The notes: generated by a model not told the origin, from the sequence alone. Shown: positions 1 through 8,840, counted from the stretch's first letter. The stretch: 54,222 nucleotides of DNA from Enorma massiliensis phI (GCF_000311845.1 NZ_HE978574.1:885089-939310), one strand, 5' to 3'. Made by a program: numbers and translations.

Positions 1-1
1 G

Positions 2-598
2 CCCCTCGTGCGCGCGGCGGCGCGCGATGTGGCTCGCTGCGCGCGGCGCGCGGACCCGCTCGAGCTCGCCCGCGCCGCGTATCTCTTCGTGACGGAGCAC
101 GTCTCGTACCGGTACCAGCCGCCCTATATCCAGCTCGACGCCATCCCCGATTACGCCATCGCCTCGGGGTACGGTGACTGCGGCGTCATGGCGCTCACCT
201 TCATCGCGCTCTGCCGGTGCCTGGGCGTGCCGGCCCGCTGGCAGAGCGGCCTCTATGCCGCGCCCTCCGATATCGGCGCGCACGACTGGGCGATGTTCTA
301 CACGCCGGACACGGGCTGGCTCTGGGCGGATTGCTCCTTCGGGTCCGGTGCCCGCCGCGCCGGCGACGAGGAGCTTCGGCGCTTTTACTTCGGCAACCTC
401 GACCCCTGGCGCACGGTGTGCAACCGGGCGTTCTTCGCCCCGTTCAACCCGTCCTGCCCGGGCATGCGTCGCGACCCCTTCGACAACCAGATGGGCGAGG
501 CCGCGTGCAACGGCTGCGGCCTGCCCGCCGGTGCCATCGACCAATCGGTCGAACTCGTGGAGCTGGAGGAGCTTCCCTGGAAGGGACGGCCGGCATAG
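2..598 (+). CDS. Transglutaminase-like superfamily protein, C-terminal part (5' end outside window)
   Basis: The reading frame is open to the left edge, so the N-terminus is missing. Counting from the GTG at 8, the papain-like triad of the transglutaminase core is visible: Cys58 in GYGDCGVMA, His92 in GAHDWAMFY and Asp108 in WLWADCSFG. Bacterial members of this family are usually peptidases or amidases of peptides or the cell wall. The next gene, 62 bases downstream on the same strand, is a dipeptide epimerase, so a role in releasing or trimming murein peptides is plausible but inferred. The family call is firm. The substrate is unknown and the full length cannot be judged. Confidence 0.8.
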   Translation, partial: PLVRAAARDVARCARRADPLELARAAYLFVTEHVSYRYQPPYIQLDAIPDYAIASGYGDCGVMALTFIALCRCLGVPARWQSGLYAAPSDIGAHDWAMFYTPDTGWLWADCSFGSGARRAGDEELRRFYFGNLDPWRTVCNRAFFAPFNPSCPGMRRDPFDNQMGEAACNGCGLPAGAIDQSVELVELEELPWKGRPA

Positions 599-660
599 GC
601 GCCCGCCGACGCGTCCCCGGACCCCGTTCGTTCGATCGCCTCCAAGAGAAAGGCAGTGCC

Positions 661-1743
661 ATGGTCATCTCCTCGCTTCGCTTCCAGACGCTCCGCGTGC
701 CCCTGCTCGAGCCCTTCCGCATCGCTCTGCGCGAGGTCAACTACACCGAGGTCGTCGTCGTGCAGCTCACGACCGATGACGGCACGGTGGGCTATGGCGA
801 GGCCGCGCCCGAGCCCTGCGTGACGGGGGAGATCCTCGGTACCATCACGGCCGCCCTCGAGTACCTGTCGCCCGCCTTAAAGGGAATCGACCCGTTCTCG
901 ATCGAGCAGGTGCATCGCGTCATGGACCGGCTCGTCGTGGGCAATTCTTCCGCCAAGTGCGCGATCGACCTCGCCTGCTACGACATCATGGGCAAGGCGG
1001 TGGGACTGCCCGTGTGGCGCTTGCTGGGCGGTGCGGACCCGCGGGTGCAGAGCGATATCACCGTGAGCATCGACGAGCCCGAGCGCATGGCGGCGACTGC
1101 CCGCCGCCGCGTCGAGGAGGAGGGGTTCCGCATCATCAAGATGAAGGTCGGCATCGACCCGGCGTCCGATGCGCGCGCGGTCGCCGCGGTGGCGGAGGCC
1201 ATCGCGGGCCGCGCGGAGCTGCGCGTGGACGCGAATCAGGGCTACGACCGCGTGACCGCGGCGCGCATGCTGCCGTTCCTCGCCGAGCACGGCGTGCGCG
1301 AACTCGAGCAGCCCCTCCCGGTGGACGATGTCGAGGGCGCGGCATGGCTGCGCGGTCGCTCGGACGGCGTGGCGATCATGCTCGACGAGGCCATCCACAC
1401 GCCGGCCGATGCCGCGCGCGCCTGCCGCCTGGGCGCCGCCGACAAGATCAACATCAAGCTCATGAAGTGCGGCGGGCTCTATCCGGCGCTCGCAATCAAC
1501 GCCGTCTCGGAGGCCAACGGCGCCTCTTGCATGGTGGGCTGCATGCTCGAGACGCCGATCGCCATCAGCGCGGGGCTCTCGCTCGCAGCCGCCCGCGCGA
1601 ACATCCGCGACACCGACTGCGACAGCTATCGATACTATCCCGCCGACGGCATCCCCTTCGCGGGCAGCTTCACGGAGGAAGGCGATGTGGTCGTGCTCTC
1701 CGAGGAGCCCGGGCTCGGAGTGGACGCGGGCGCGCTGTTCTAG
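661..1743 (+). CDS. Dipeptide epimerase, L-Ala-D/L-Glu epimerase type (enolase superfamily)
   Basis: A 360-residue member of the muconate-lactonizing subgroup of the enolase superfamily. The N-terminal capping domain (about 1-125) precedes a TIM barrel. All active-site positions of characterised Ala-Glu epimerases are present at almost the expected numbers: the KxK pair Lys160/Lys162 (IIKMKVG), metal ligands Asp190, Glu216 and Asp242, the opposite base Lys266, and a DxD pair (Asp319, Asp321) that binds the substrate amino group in this specificity class. The frame is open well upstream, but the ATG at 661 has a clear AGAGAAAGG ribosome site and starts at the family-typical MVISSLRF. It would act on murein-derived L-Ala-D-Glu in the cytoplasm. 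The upstream transglutaminase-like gene fits murein peptide recycling. Exact dipeptide specificity is inferred. Confidence 0.85.
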   Translation: MVISSLRFQTLRVPLLEPFRIALREVNYTEVVVVQLTTDDGTVGYGEAAPEPCVTGEILGTITAALEYLSPALKGIDPFSIEQVHRVMDRLVVGNSSAKCAIDLACYDIMGKAVGLPVWRLLGGADPRVQSDITVSIDEPERMAATARRRVEEEGFRIIKMKVGIDPASDARAVAAVAEAIAGRAELRVDANQGYDRVTAARMLPFLAEHGVRELEQPLPVDDVEGAAWLRGRSDGVAIMLDEAIHTPADAARACRLGAADKINIKLMKCGGLYPALAINAVSEANGASCMVGCMLETPIAISAGLSLAAARANIRDTDCDSYRYYPADGIPFAGSFTEEGDVVVLSEEPGLGVDAGALF

Positions 1744-1785
1744 GGCGCGCATCGCTCGGCGCGGCGGGGGCGTTGGGCCCGATCA

Positions 1786-1816
1786 TTGCTCCCGCGTGCC
1801 TGCGATGCGGTAGAAT
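1786..1816 (+). promoter_or_regulatory. Candidate pgi promoter
   Basis: A TTGCTC box (1786-1791) and a TAGAAT box (1811-1816) are separated by 19 bases and lie about 50 bases before the pgi start. The spacing is slightly long for a housekeeping promoter, so this is a candidate only. Confidence 0.35.
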
Positions 1817-1867
1817 GGAGGCGTCCGCGTATGCGGTGGCATGCAGCTCAGCATCAAGGAGGAACCT

Positions 1868-3562
1868 ATGTCATCTGTCCCCTCGCCGATCGACGCCGTC
1901 CAGACCCCGGAATGGCAGGCGCTTCAAACGCACTACGATCAGCTCATGGAGGAGGGGATCAGTCTCAAGGATTGGTTCGCCTCGGACCCCGACCGCGTGA
2001 AGAAGCTCAGCTTCGAGGCCGGCGACCTGCACTTCGACCTTTCCAAGAACCTCATCACCGACGAGACCGTCAAGCTTCTAAGCGACCTCGGCCGCGCGGT
2101 GCACGTCGAGGAGCGCCGCGACGCCATGTTCTGCGGCGCGCACATCAACACCACTGAGGACCGCGCCGTGCTGCACACCGCGCTCCGCCGCCCGGCGAGC
2201 GAGAAGGGCGCGCTCATCGTCGACGGCCAGGATGTCGTGGCCGACGTGCACGAGGTGCTCGACCGCATGTACGCCTTTGCCGAGAAGGTTCGTTCCGGCG
2301 CATGGAAGGGCGTCTCGGGCAAGCGCATCGAGCACGTCGTGTCCGTGGGCATCGGCGGTTCCGACCTCGGTCCCGTCATGGTCTACGAGGCGCTCAAGCC
2401 CTATGCCGACGCTGGCATCGATTGCCGCTACATCTCGAACATCGACCCTAACGATGCGGCGGAGAAGCTCAGTGGTCTCGATCCCGAGACCACGCTGGTG
2501 ATCATCGTTTCCAAGACCTTCACGACGCTCGAGACGCTCACCAATGCGCGCGAGATCAAGGCATGGATGCTCGCCGCGCTCAAGGACGCCGGTGCCATCG
2601 ACGGCTCCGCTGAGCAGGACGCGGATGCCATCGAGAAGCACTTCGTGGCCGTGTCCACCGCACTCGACCTCGTGGCCGAGTTCGGTATTAACCCCGAGAA
2701 CGCCTTCGGCTTCTGGAGCTGGGTGGGCGGCCGTTATTCGGTCGACTCCGCCGTGGGCCTTTCGCTCATCATCGCGTTCGGTCCCGAGCGCTTCCAGCAG
2801 TTCCTCGAGGGCTTCCATGCCATCGATGAGTACTTCTGCTCCACGCCGCTCGAGGAGAACGTCGTCGCGCTCATGGGCCTCATGAACGTGTGGTACGTCA
2901 ACTTCTTTGGCGCGGCGAGCCATGCCGTGCTGCCCTACACGCAGTACCTGCACCGCTTCCCGGCGTATCTGCAGCAGCTCACCATGGAGTCCAACGGCAA
3001 GGGCGTCCGCTGGGACGGCACCGTGGTGACCTCCACGACGGGCGAGATCTTCTGGGGCGAGCCGGGCACGAACGGCCAGCATGCGTTCTACCAGCTCATC
3101 CATCAGGGAACGCAGATGATCCCCGCCGATTTCATCGCCTTCGCCAACACGGCGCACCCCGCCAAGGACGGCGACCAGGATGTTCATGAGCTCTTCCTGG
3201 GCAACTTCCTCGCGCAGACCAAGGCCCTCGCCTTCGGCAAGACGGCCGACGAGGTGCGCGCCGAGGGCACGCCGGAAGAGATCGTGCCGGCGCGCTGCTT
3301 CACGGGCAACCGTCCCACGACCTCGATCTTCGGCAGCGAGCTCACTCCGTTCGCGCTCGGCGAGCTCATCGCGCTCTACGAGCACATCACGTTCGTCGAG
3401 GGCACGGTCTGGGGCATTGACTCCTACGATCAGTGGGGCGTCGAGCTCGGCAAGCAGCTCGCCAAGCAGATTACGCCTGCATTCCATGACGACGAGGCCC
3501 TGGCTGCCCAGGACGCCTCCACGCAGGCGCTCATCCAGTTCTATCGCGCGCATCGCAAGTAG
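1868..3562 (+). CDS. pgi: Glucose-6-phosphate isomerase
   Basis: A 564-residue phosphoglucose isomerase interconverting glucose 6-phosphate and fructose 6-phosphate in the cytoplasm. Both family signatures are present: [14 protein letters not shown] in the middle and [16 protein letters not shown] near the C-terminus, plus the phosphate-binding [11 protein letters not shown] segment. Length matches the long bacterial/eukaryotic Pgi class. An in-frame ATG exists at 1841, but the ATG at 1868 follows an AAGGAGGA site at a normal distance and is preferred. The gene stands alone with its own candidate promoter and is followed by a large palindrome. Deglycation of fructosamine 6-phosphates in the island starting at 5673 would yield glucose 6-phosphate, the substrate of this enzyme. 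Confidence 0.97.
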   Translation: MSSVPSPIDAVQTPEWQALQTHYDQLMEEGISLKDWFASDPDRVKKLSFEAGDLHFDLSKNLITDETVKLLSDLGRAVHVEERRDAMFCGAHINTTEDRAVLHTALRRPASEKGALIVDGQDVVADVHEVLDRMYAFAEKVRSGAWKGVSGKRIEHVVSVGIGGSDLGPVMVYEALKPYADAGIDCRYISNIDPNDAAEKLSGLDPETTLVIIVSKTFTTLETLTNAREIKAWMLAALKDAGAIDGSAEQDADAIEKHFVAVSTALDLVAEFGINPENAFGFWSWVGGRYSVDSAVGLSLIIAFGPERFQQFLEGFHAIDEYFCSTPLEENVVALMGLMNVWYVNFFGAASHAVLPYTQYLHRFPAYLQQLTMESNGKGVRWDGTVVTSTTGEIFWGEPGTNGQHAFYQLIHQGTQMIPADFIAFANTAHPAKDGDQDVHELFLGNFLAQTKALAFGKTADEVRAEGTPEEIVPARCFTGNRPTTSIFGSELTPFALGELIALYEHITFVEGTVWGIDSYDQWGVELGKQLAKQITPAFHDDEALAAQDASTQALIQFYRAHRK

Positions 3563-3624
3563 CGCTGCTCGCAAGGTCAGGCGCGGGGCGGTCGCTTGCG
3601 GCCGCCCTGTCGCGTTTGGGGACA

Positions 3625-3665
3625 GACGATGAATCGTAGACACCGGGTGTCTACGATTCATCGTC
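3625..3665. repeat. 41-bp perfect palindrome, repeat family C copy 1
   Basis: Two 20-base arms flank a single central base (3645); the left arm reads GACGATGAATCGTAGACACC. It lies 62 bases after pgi and lacks a T-run, so it is not a classic terminator. A 32-base core (3630-3661) recurs twice, decayed, at 42331-42362 and 42372-42403. Confidence 0.9.
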
Positions 3666-3801
3666 CGCATCGGGCCCATCGGCCGGGTTGGAGGCTATCG
3701 AACATGATAGAATCCAGCCCGGCTGCTTTTATGGCGGCGGCGTTTCGACGCGGAATGACGTTATACGAGGATGGCGTTTTGTAGAGGAGGGGCGGGGGGA
3801 G

Positions 3802-4788
3802 ATGTCTGATCGGTTGAAGATGCTCGGCGGCGATGCGCCGGTAGCGCCCGAGGATCGTGCGCCCGGCTTCCTGCGCGGCGCTGGTGCCCGTTCGCCGCTG
3901 TTCTGGAAGCTCATGCTCGTGGTGATGGCCCTCATGTGGGGGTATTCATTCTTCATCATGAAGGATACCCTCGACAGCATCCCGACGTTTATGTTGCTCG
4001 CATGCCGGTTCCTCATCTCGGCTGTGGTCCTCTTCGTGCTCTTCATGAAGCGCATTCGCGTCCACTTCAACCGCCGGAACATCGTCGTGGGCTGCGCCAT
4101 GGGCGTCTTCTTGGGGCTCGCCTACGCCTTCCAGACGTTCGGCCTGGCCGAGACCACGGCGGGGAAGAACGCCTTTCTCACGGGTACCTACTGCATCCTC
4201 GTACCCTTCGTAAGCTATCTCATGGCGCGCGAGCCGCTCACGCGCTTTAACGTGGGCGCGGCGGCGCTCTGCGTGGCGGGCATCGCGCTCGTGGCGCTCG
4301 ACAGCTTCTCCATGCAGCGAGGCGATGCATTAACGCTTATCGGCGCAGTGTTTTTCGCTCTCCAGATCGCGACGGCGGCGAAGTACGGGCGCGAGCTCGA
4401 TGTGAACGTCATCACGTTCTGGATGTTTCTCACCGTAGGCGTCATGGATGCTGTCGCGTCGCTCGCCACCGAGCCCCCGGTCACGGCTGTCTCGTGGACG
4501 CCCGAGCTCGTGGGCACCATCCTGTTCCTGGCGCTTTGCTGCACGTGCCTCGGCATGCTCATGCAGAATCTGGGCCTTGCGCACGTTCCCTCGTCCACGG
4601 GGTCGCTGCTGCTTTCGCTCGAATCGCCGTCGGGAGTCCTCTTCTCGGTGCTCTTCGCCGGCGAGCAGCTGACGATGCGCCTCGTGGCCGGTTTCGCGCT
4701 CATCTTTACGTCGATCGTGCTTTCCGAGACGCATTTTTCGTTCCTGCTCAAACCCTACGCACACGTGCGGAAGCGGCGGGAACGATGA
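3802..4788 (+). CDS. EamA/DMT-family membrane transporter
   Basis: A 328-residue drug/metabolite transporter superfamily protein with about ten hydrophobic segments arranged as two EamA repeats; examples are LMLVVMALMWGYSFF near residue 40 and a second repeat beginning near LIGAVFFALQ. The open frame reaches further upstream, but the ATG at 3802 follows a strong GAGGAGGGGCGGGGGG stretch and starts MSDRLKML. The N-terminal 35 residues are hydrophilic and unusually long. It is followed after 43 bases by a HAD phosphatase on the same strand. Substrate is unknown; family members export amino acids, nucleosides or metabolites. Confidence 0.85.
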   Translation: MSDRLKMLGGDAPVAPEDRAPGFLRGAGARSPLFWKLMLVVMALMWGYSFFIMKDTLDSIPTFMLLACRFLISAVVLFVLFMKRIRVHFNRRNIVVGCAMGVFLGLAYAFQTFGLAETTAGKNAFLTGTYCILVPFVSYLMAREPLTRFNVGAAALCVAGIALVALDSFSMQRGDALTLIGAVFFALQIATAAKYGRELDVNVITFWMFLTVGVMDAVASLATEPPVTAVSWTPELVGTILFLALCCTCLGMLMQNLGLAHVPSSTGSLLLSLESPSGVLFSVLFAGEQLTMRLVAGFALIFTSIVLSETHFSFLLKPYAHVRKRRER

Positions 4789-4831
4789 AGAGCGCCATAG
4801 CGAAGGGGAGAGAAAGAAGGCGAGGGGCAAC

Positions 4832-5500
4832 GTGACCGAGGCATTTCCATTTTCTGCAGTCATTTTCGATATGGACGGCGTGCTGATCGATTCCGAGGCA
4901 GCATATGCCGAGGAGCTTATCGAGGTGTTCGGCGCCCGAGGGCTCGATATCACGAAGGCCGAGATTTTCGGCTTGGTGGGCTCGTCGCAAAAGACGTTCA
5001 CGACGTCGCTCGCGCGATGGTTCGAACGCAACGGCTTGGGGTCCTTCACGCCCGAAGACGCGGTGGCGCTCTTCAACCGCTGGACGGAGGGGACCGTATA
5101 CGATTACGCCGGGATGCTGAATCCTGGAGTGGCTGAGACGCTCGGGGCCCTGCGCGACCGCGGGGTGCGGCTGGCGCTCGCATCGTCATCTCCTATGGAT
5201 AACATCGTGGACGTGCTCGGCCAATGCGGCATCGCGGACGCATTTGAAGCTATCGTGAGCGGCGAGCAGTTTCACGAGAGCAAGCCTAATCCCGAGATTT
5301 ACCTGCACACCTTAGATGTGCTCGGCCTGCCCGCCTCGGCGTGCTGCTGCGTCGAGGATTCCGTGTACGGCATCGAGGCGGGGAAGCGCGCGGGCCTCAC
5401 CGTTGTCGCCAAGCGCGAGGAGCGCTTCGGGTTCTCGCAGGACGAGGCCGATGTCATCATCGATGCCATTCCCGACCTGCTGGGCGCGTTCGCCCGCTAG
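4832..5500 (+). CDS. HAD-superfamily phosphatase, beta-phosphoglucomutase-like
   Basis: A 222-residue subfamily IA HAD hydrolase. The nucleophile motif FDMDGVLIDSE (Asp13, Asp15), a helical cap, the SSSPMDN motif II region, the KPNPEIY lysine motif and the VEDSVYGIEAG motif III are all visible. The start is a GTG at 4832. It is clearly paralogous to the protein encoded at 15898-16569: both end with the same arrangement of a KREERFGF segment before a final helix. Such enzymes dephosphorylate sugar phosphates or isomerise hexose 1-phosphates. The neighbouring island suggests a sugar-phosphate substrate, but nothing in the sequence fixes it. Confidence 0.88.
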   Translation: MTEAFPFSAVIFDMDGVLIDSEAAYAEELIEVFGARGLDITKAEIFGLVGSSQKTFTTSLARWFERNGLGSFTPEDAVALFNRWTEGTVYDYAGMLNPGVAETLGALRDRGVRLALASSSPMDNIVDVLGQCGIADAFEAIVSGEQFHESKPNPEIYLHTLDVLGLPASACCCVEDSVYGIEAGKRAGLTVVAKREERFGFSQDEADVIIDAIPDLLGAFAR

Positions 5501-5567
5501 GCGGCCTGGTCGCCTGCCGGAGCGAGCCACGTCGTGCGTCCTCGTCTCTTGTGCGCATCTATAAGCT

Positions 5568-5591
5568 GTTATACTAATACAACCTATAACG
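5568..5591 (+). promoter_or_regulatory. Candidate GntR operator/promoter with GTTATA and TATAAC half-sites
   Basis: Inverted half-sites GTTATA (5568-5573) and TATAACG (5585-5591) lie about 85 bases before the GntR start, and a TATACT box overlaps the first. Similar half-sites occur at 6531-6605 and 14536-14545, which suggests autoregulation. This is inferred from motif sharing only. Confidence 0.4.
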
Positions 5592-5672
5592 AATGATACG
5601 TGTGTGGCGAACGCTTCCATGTCTTAGCTTCGGTGCGCCGTCTCTTCCGTTCGTCACAGAAAGCGTCGTCTT

Positions 5673-6410
5673 ATGCCATCTGAGCTCAACCCCCGGTCTT
5701 CGAGTCCGCTTTATCAGCAAGTTATGGACGATATCGTGCACGATATCGCTTCCGGGCTCTATCGCCCCGGTGAGAAGATTCCCTCGGAAGCGGACTTGGG
5801 GGATATCTACGACGTGAGCCGCATTACCGTGCGCCGTGCCGTAGAGGAGCTGGTGAAGCAGGGGAAGCTTACCAAGCGGCAGGGCAAGGGCACGTTCGTC
5901 AACGAGGCGGAGGAGGGACCGTCGTCGTTCCAAAACGATGACATCGTGCAGAGCTTCTCGGTTACCTGCGAGGCCAACGGCGTGGTCCCCGGCGCCGTTT
6001 TGGTGACGCGCGAGCTCGCGCCGCTTCCCGATGGTGGCGCGGCCTTTTTCGGCGGCGCGTGCGATGGCCGGGCGGTGCGCGTGAAGCGCGTTCGCACGGC
6101 AGACGGCAGGCCTCTCATGGTGGAGGACAATTTCTTTGATCCAGAACGGTATCAGTTCCTGCTTGAGAGCGACCTCGACGGCTGCTCCATCTTCCGCCTG
6201 ATTGAGGAGCGCTGCGGGCTTGTCCCACGCAACAGCGACTCCTGTGTGCTCAGCATGGAGCGCGCGGACATCGAGCTTGCGGGGTTGTTGCAGGTGCCGG
6301 AAAACGAACCGCTCTTCTCGGTGCGCGGCGAGTATCTCGACCAATACGGCAACCCGATGTTTTTAGGCATCCAGCATGTGGTGGGGAAGCATTACAGCTT
6401 CCGTCTGTAA
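5673..6410 (+). CDS. GntR-family regulator, HutC/UTRA type (first of three)
   Basis: A 245-residue repressor-type protein. The winged helix-turn-helix (about residues 10-75) contains the standard GEKIPSEADL and SRITVRRAVEEL segments and a GKGTFV wing. Residues about 90-240 form a UTRA ligand-binding domain, which in this subfamily senses phosphorylated sugars or amino acids. It precedes a SIS-domain deglycase-like gene, from which it is separated by a 107-bp inverted repeat beginning at its own stop codon and by TATAACG-type operator candidates. It probably controls that gene and perhaps the MFS gene at 14635. The ligand is likely a fructosamine phosphate, by inference. Confidence 0.92.
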   Translation: MPSELNPRSSSPLYQQVMDDIVHDIASGLYRPGEKIPSEADLGDIYDVSRITVRRAVEELVKQGKLTKRQGKGTFVNEAEEGPSSFQNDDIVQSFSVTCEANGVVPGAVLVTRELAPLPDGGAAFFGGACDGRAVRVKRVRTADGRPLMVEDNFFDPERYQFLLESDLDGCSIFRLIEERCGLVPRNSDSCVLSMERADIELAGLLQVPENEPLFSVRGEYLDQYGNPMFLGIQHVVGKHYSFRL

Positions 6411-6515
6411 AATGAGTCAAAACGGGACGGGGTTGTTTTGCACCATTTCGGGCCTACGCATTCGGGTCTTGTCCTTGATGGTGCAAAACAACCCCGTCCC
6501 GTTTTGACTCATTTT
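6409..6515. repeat. 107-bp inverted repeat with perfect 38-bp arms (repeat family A)
   Basis: Arms 6409-6446 and 6478-6515 are exact reverse complements around a 31-base loop. The left arm overlaps the TAA of the GntR gene. The core GGGACGGGGTTGTTTTG (6424-6440) recurs at 32898-32914. The transcript would form a very stable hairpin and could terminate GntR transcription, but there is no terminal U-run beyond the arm's own TTTT. Confidence 0.93.
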
Positions 6516-6530
6516 GACCGTAAAGAATAA

Positions 6531-6605
6531 TACGTTATATAACGTAATAACGCTCACCGACTGATTCCTACCGTTCACCCAGAATAGATATAACGTCTTA
6601 TAACG
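6531..6605 (+). promoter_or_regulatory. Operator candidates upstream of the first SIS gene
   Basis: A 16-bp perfect palindrome TACGTTATATAACGTA (6531-6546) is followed by two direct TATAACG units (6589-6595 and 6599-6605). They lie 85-160 bases upstream of the gene at 6691 and right after the GntR gene, the usual place for a GntR/HutC operator. The same ATAACG unit occurs before the GntR gene and before the MFS gene. Confidence 0.55.
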
Positions 6606-6690
6606 ATACTGCTATCTTCTAAGCAACGCGAACGACAGCCAACTGCCATCGCGTGGGCCAGACGCATCGAACAACGAGAAAGGAATGCTC

Positions 6691-7758
6691 ATGGCTGAGA
6701 CCGAGAAAGTTGAGATCATGAACTTCGACCAGGAGGGTTATCTCGAGGACGGCAAGGCGCTCGTCGAGACCGGCAAGAAGATGGCGGCCATGGCCGACCA
6801 GATCGCCGACGAGGGCTACGACGCGATCTTCCTCATGGGCGTCGGCGGCACCTGGGATGAGCTCATGCAGCTCGAGTACCTCATGAACAAGTTCGGCGAC
6901 AAGGACCTCGAGGTCTACCTCATCCACGCCGCCGAGTGGAACGTCTCCGGTCACAAGCGCATGACCGAGAAGTCCGTCGTCCTCACCGCCTCCGAGTCCG
7001 GCACCACGCCCGAGGTCCTCGAGGCCGTGAAGAAGATGAAGGAGATGGGCATCCGCGTCATCGCCATGACGAGCCCCGAGGGCCCCATCGGCCAGGCCGT
7101 GGGCGCCGAGGGCTGCGTCAAGATGGCGAGCGACCACGGCTCGGGCGGCTGCGAGAAGGGCTACTACCTCGCTGACTGCTTCGGCCTGCGCCTCCTCTAC
7201 CGTCGCGGCTGCTTCCCGAAGTACGATCTGTTCATCGAGCAGACCAAGGACATCTGGAAGGACCTGCTCGACATCCGCAAGAAGTTCGAGCCCAAGGCCG
7301 AGGAGCTCGCCAAGAAGTACGCCCTCGCTCCCTACACCATGTTCGTGGGCTCCGGCGCGCTCTGGGGTGAGACGATCCTCTTCGCCATGTGCATCCTCGA
7401 GGAGATGCAGTGGAAGCGCACCCGCTACATCACCTCGGCTGACTTCTTCCACGGCACCCTCGAGCTCGTCGAGAAGGACGTGCCCGTGTTCCTGTTCAAG
7501 GGCGAGGACGAGTGCCGCAAGCTCGACGAGCGCGTCGAGGCCTTCCTCACCAACTTCGCGGACCGCACCAAGGACGAGGACATCGTGGTGATCGACACCG
7601 CCGAGTACGCCATCCCCGGCCTCGACGACGACTTCCGCGTCATCGTCTCCCCGTGGATCCTCACGATCCTCACCACCGACCGCCTGGCCCGCTACTACGA
7701 GACGGTCACCAAGCACAACCTCAAGTATCGTCGTTACTATCACCAGTTCGACTACTAA
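6691..7758 (+). CDS. SIS-domain sugar-phosphate deglycase/isomerase (GfrE/GfrF/FrlB-like)
   Basis: A 355-residue protein with two SIS (phosphosugar-binding) domains and no glutaminase domain. The first contains MGVGGTWDE (49-57) and the phosphosugar loop SESGTTPE (101-108); the second contains FVGSGALWGE and SADFFHGTLELVE (His254, Glu258). This architecture is that of fructoselysine-6-phosphate and glucoselysine-6-phosphate deglycases, which split the phosphorylated Amadori product into glucose 6-phosphate and the free amine. The ATG at 6691 is chosen because the AAAGGA site sits six bases away; the ATG at 6685 abuts it. Codon usage is strikingly uniform and GC-ending, suggesting high expression. 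A hairpin terminator follows. Substrate is inferred from family and context. Confidence 0.8.
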   Translation: MAETEKVEIMNFDQEGYLEDGKALVETGKKMAAMADQIADEGYDAIFLMGVGGTWDELMQLEYLMNKFGDKDLEVYLIHAAEWNVSGHKRMTEKSVVLTASESGTTPEVLEAVKKMKEMGIRVIAMTSPEGPIGQAVGAEGCVKMASDHGSGGCEKGYYLADCFGLRLLYRRGCFPKYDLFIEQTKDIWKDLLDIRKKFEPKAEELAKKYALAPYTMFVGSGALWGETILFAMCILEEMQWKRTRYITSADFFHGTLELVEKDVPVFLFKGEDECRKLDERVEAFLTNFADRTKDEDIVVIDTAEYAIPGLDDDFRVIVSPWILTILTTDRLARYYETVTKHNLKYRRYYHQFDY

Positions 7759-7807
7759 GGGCTGCGCCTGGTTCCAGGCACGCATAGACCGAGGTCGATG
7801 AAGGGCT

Positions 7808-7836
7808 GCCGGGAGCTCGGCTCCCGGCCGCTTTTT
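7808..7836 (+). terminator. Rho-independent terminator after the SIS gene
   Basis: Stem GCCGGGAG (7808-7815) pairs with CTCCCGGC (7821-7828) across a five-base loop and is followed by a T-run (7832-7836). Confidence 0.85.
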
Positions 7837-7856
7837 GCCGAATGAGCGAGGTGCGC

Positions 7857-8726
7857 ATGAACACGGGATATCTATGGTTGCTGGGCACAGCGGTCGCATG
7901 GAGCTTTTCAGGTGTCTTCACGAAGCTCAACAGCCAGCCCGGCTTTCTCATAAGCGCGGTGTCCTCCGTGGTCGCCCTGCTGTTCTACTTCATCATCATC
8001 CGTCCCACGATTCGCGTCTCGAAGCTCGTGGTGGCTGCCGGCATCGCAGCCTACCTTATGGGCATCACCTTCACCTATGCAAATAAGCTTACGAGCGTGG
8101 GCAGCGCGATCGTGCTGCAGTACAGCTCCATGGCATTCGTGGCACTCTATGAAGCCATCGAGCAGCGCCGCGTGCCGCCCGCCCGCAAGGTGTTCGTGAT
8201 CGTGATGGCGCTGAGCGGCATGGTCGTGTTCTTCCTCGACAGCCTTTCATTCGAGCACGTGCTGGGGAACCTGCTCGCCATCATCTCGGGCGCGTTCTTT
8301 GGGCTCATGTTCTTCCTGAATGCCAAACGGGGCTCGTCGCCCGTCACCTCGGCGATGATCAGCTGCGCCATCTCCGTCCTCCCCGGCCTGCTCTTCTTAC
8401 CGCAGCTTCCTCACGTTGCGCCGCGCGAATGGGCGCTCATGGCGGCAGGCGGAATCGTATGCTCAGGGCTTGCGAACGTGTGCTTCGCGCGCGGCATCAA
8501 GCGCGCCCAGCCGCTCACGGCGAACCTCATCACCATGTTCGAGGTCGTCTTTGCGCCTACCTGGGCGTTCATCTTCTTCCATGAGAGCTTCGGCCGCTTT
8601 GCCCTCGTGGGCACCGTGCTCATCATCGGCAGCATCATCGTGAACCTCGTGCTCGAGCAGCGCGAAAAGAGCCCACGTGCGTTGCAGTCCGGCTCCGAGA
8701 ATGCCTGTCCGAAACGCGCCCTGTAG
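7857..8726 (+). CDS. EamA/DMT-family membrane transporter
   Basis: A 289-residue protein with about ten transmembrane helices in two EamA repeats, beginning MNTGYLWLLGTAVAWSF. In-frame starts also exist at 7842 and 7851. The ATG at 7857 is preferred because a GCGAGG site precedes it, whereas 7842 lies only five bases past the terminator T-run. The C-terminal 30 residues are hydrophilic. Lying directly after a deglycase gene, it could export a released amine such as lysine, or import substrate; this is inference. It resembles the transporter at 3802 only at fold level. Confidence 0.8.
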   Translation: MNTGYLWLLGTAVAWSFSGVFTKLNSQPGFLISAVSSVVALLFYFIIIRPTIRVSKLVVAAGIAAYLMGITFTYANKLTSVGSAIVLQYSSMAFVALYEAIEQRRVPPARKVFVIVMALSGMVVFFLDSLSFEHVLGNLLAIISGAFFGLMFFLNAKRGSSPVTSAMISCAISVLPGLLFLPQLPHVAPREWALMAAGGIVCSGLANVCFARGIKRAQPLTANLITMFEVVFAPTWAFIFFHESFGRFALVGTVLIIGSIIVNLVLEQREKSPRALQSGSENACPKRAL

Positions 8727-8812
8727 CGCTACGGTTTCGTGGACATTCGCCAACGAAGCCCCTCCCATCCTGCCGCTCGGGGGAGACCCGCTGCCATCTA
8801 CGGATTGGAATT

Positions 8813-8840
8813 GGTATCAAATTGCTTGAATAGGTATAGT
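8813..8840 (+). promoter_or_regulatory. Promoter/operator candidate with paired GGTAT motifs
   Basis: GGTAT occurs at 8813-8817 and 8833-8837, 20 bases apart, and a TATAGT box (8835-8840) overlaps the second. The region lies about 40 bases before the gene at 8877. A similar pair in the opposite orientation (ATACC at 10898-10902 and 10919-10923) precedes the epimerase gene at 11058. Confidence 0.35.

Noticed and set aside
217-660. Upstream extension of the epimerase frame
   Set aside because: It overlaps the transglutaminase-like gene in another frame, is Arg/Pro-rich and lacks a ribosome site; the ATG at 661 fits the family start.
3625-3665. Palindrome considered as a phage attachment site or plain terminator
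   Set aside because: No integrase or tRNA nearby, no T-run, and related copies occur elsewhere; better described as a repeat family.
2078-3679. Long minus-strand open frame opposite pgi (533 codons)
   Set aside because: It is rich in Arg, His, Leu and Glu without domains and mirrors a strongly conserved plus-strand gene; antisense open frames are expected at this GC content.
6619-7899. Minus-strand open frame of 426 codons opposite the first SIS gene
   Set aside because: Leu/Val/Glu/His-rich shadow with no ribosome site; it crosses the terminator of the real gene.
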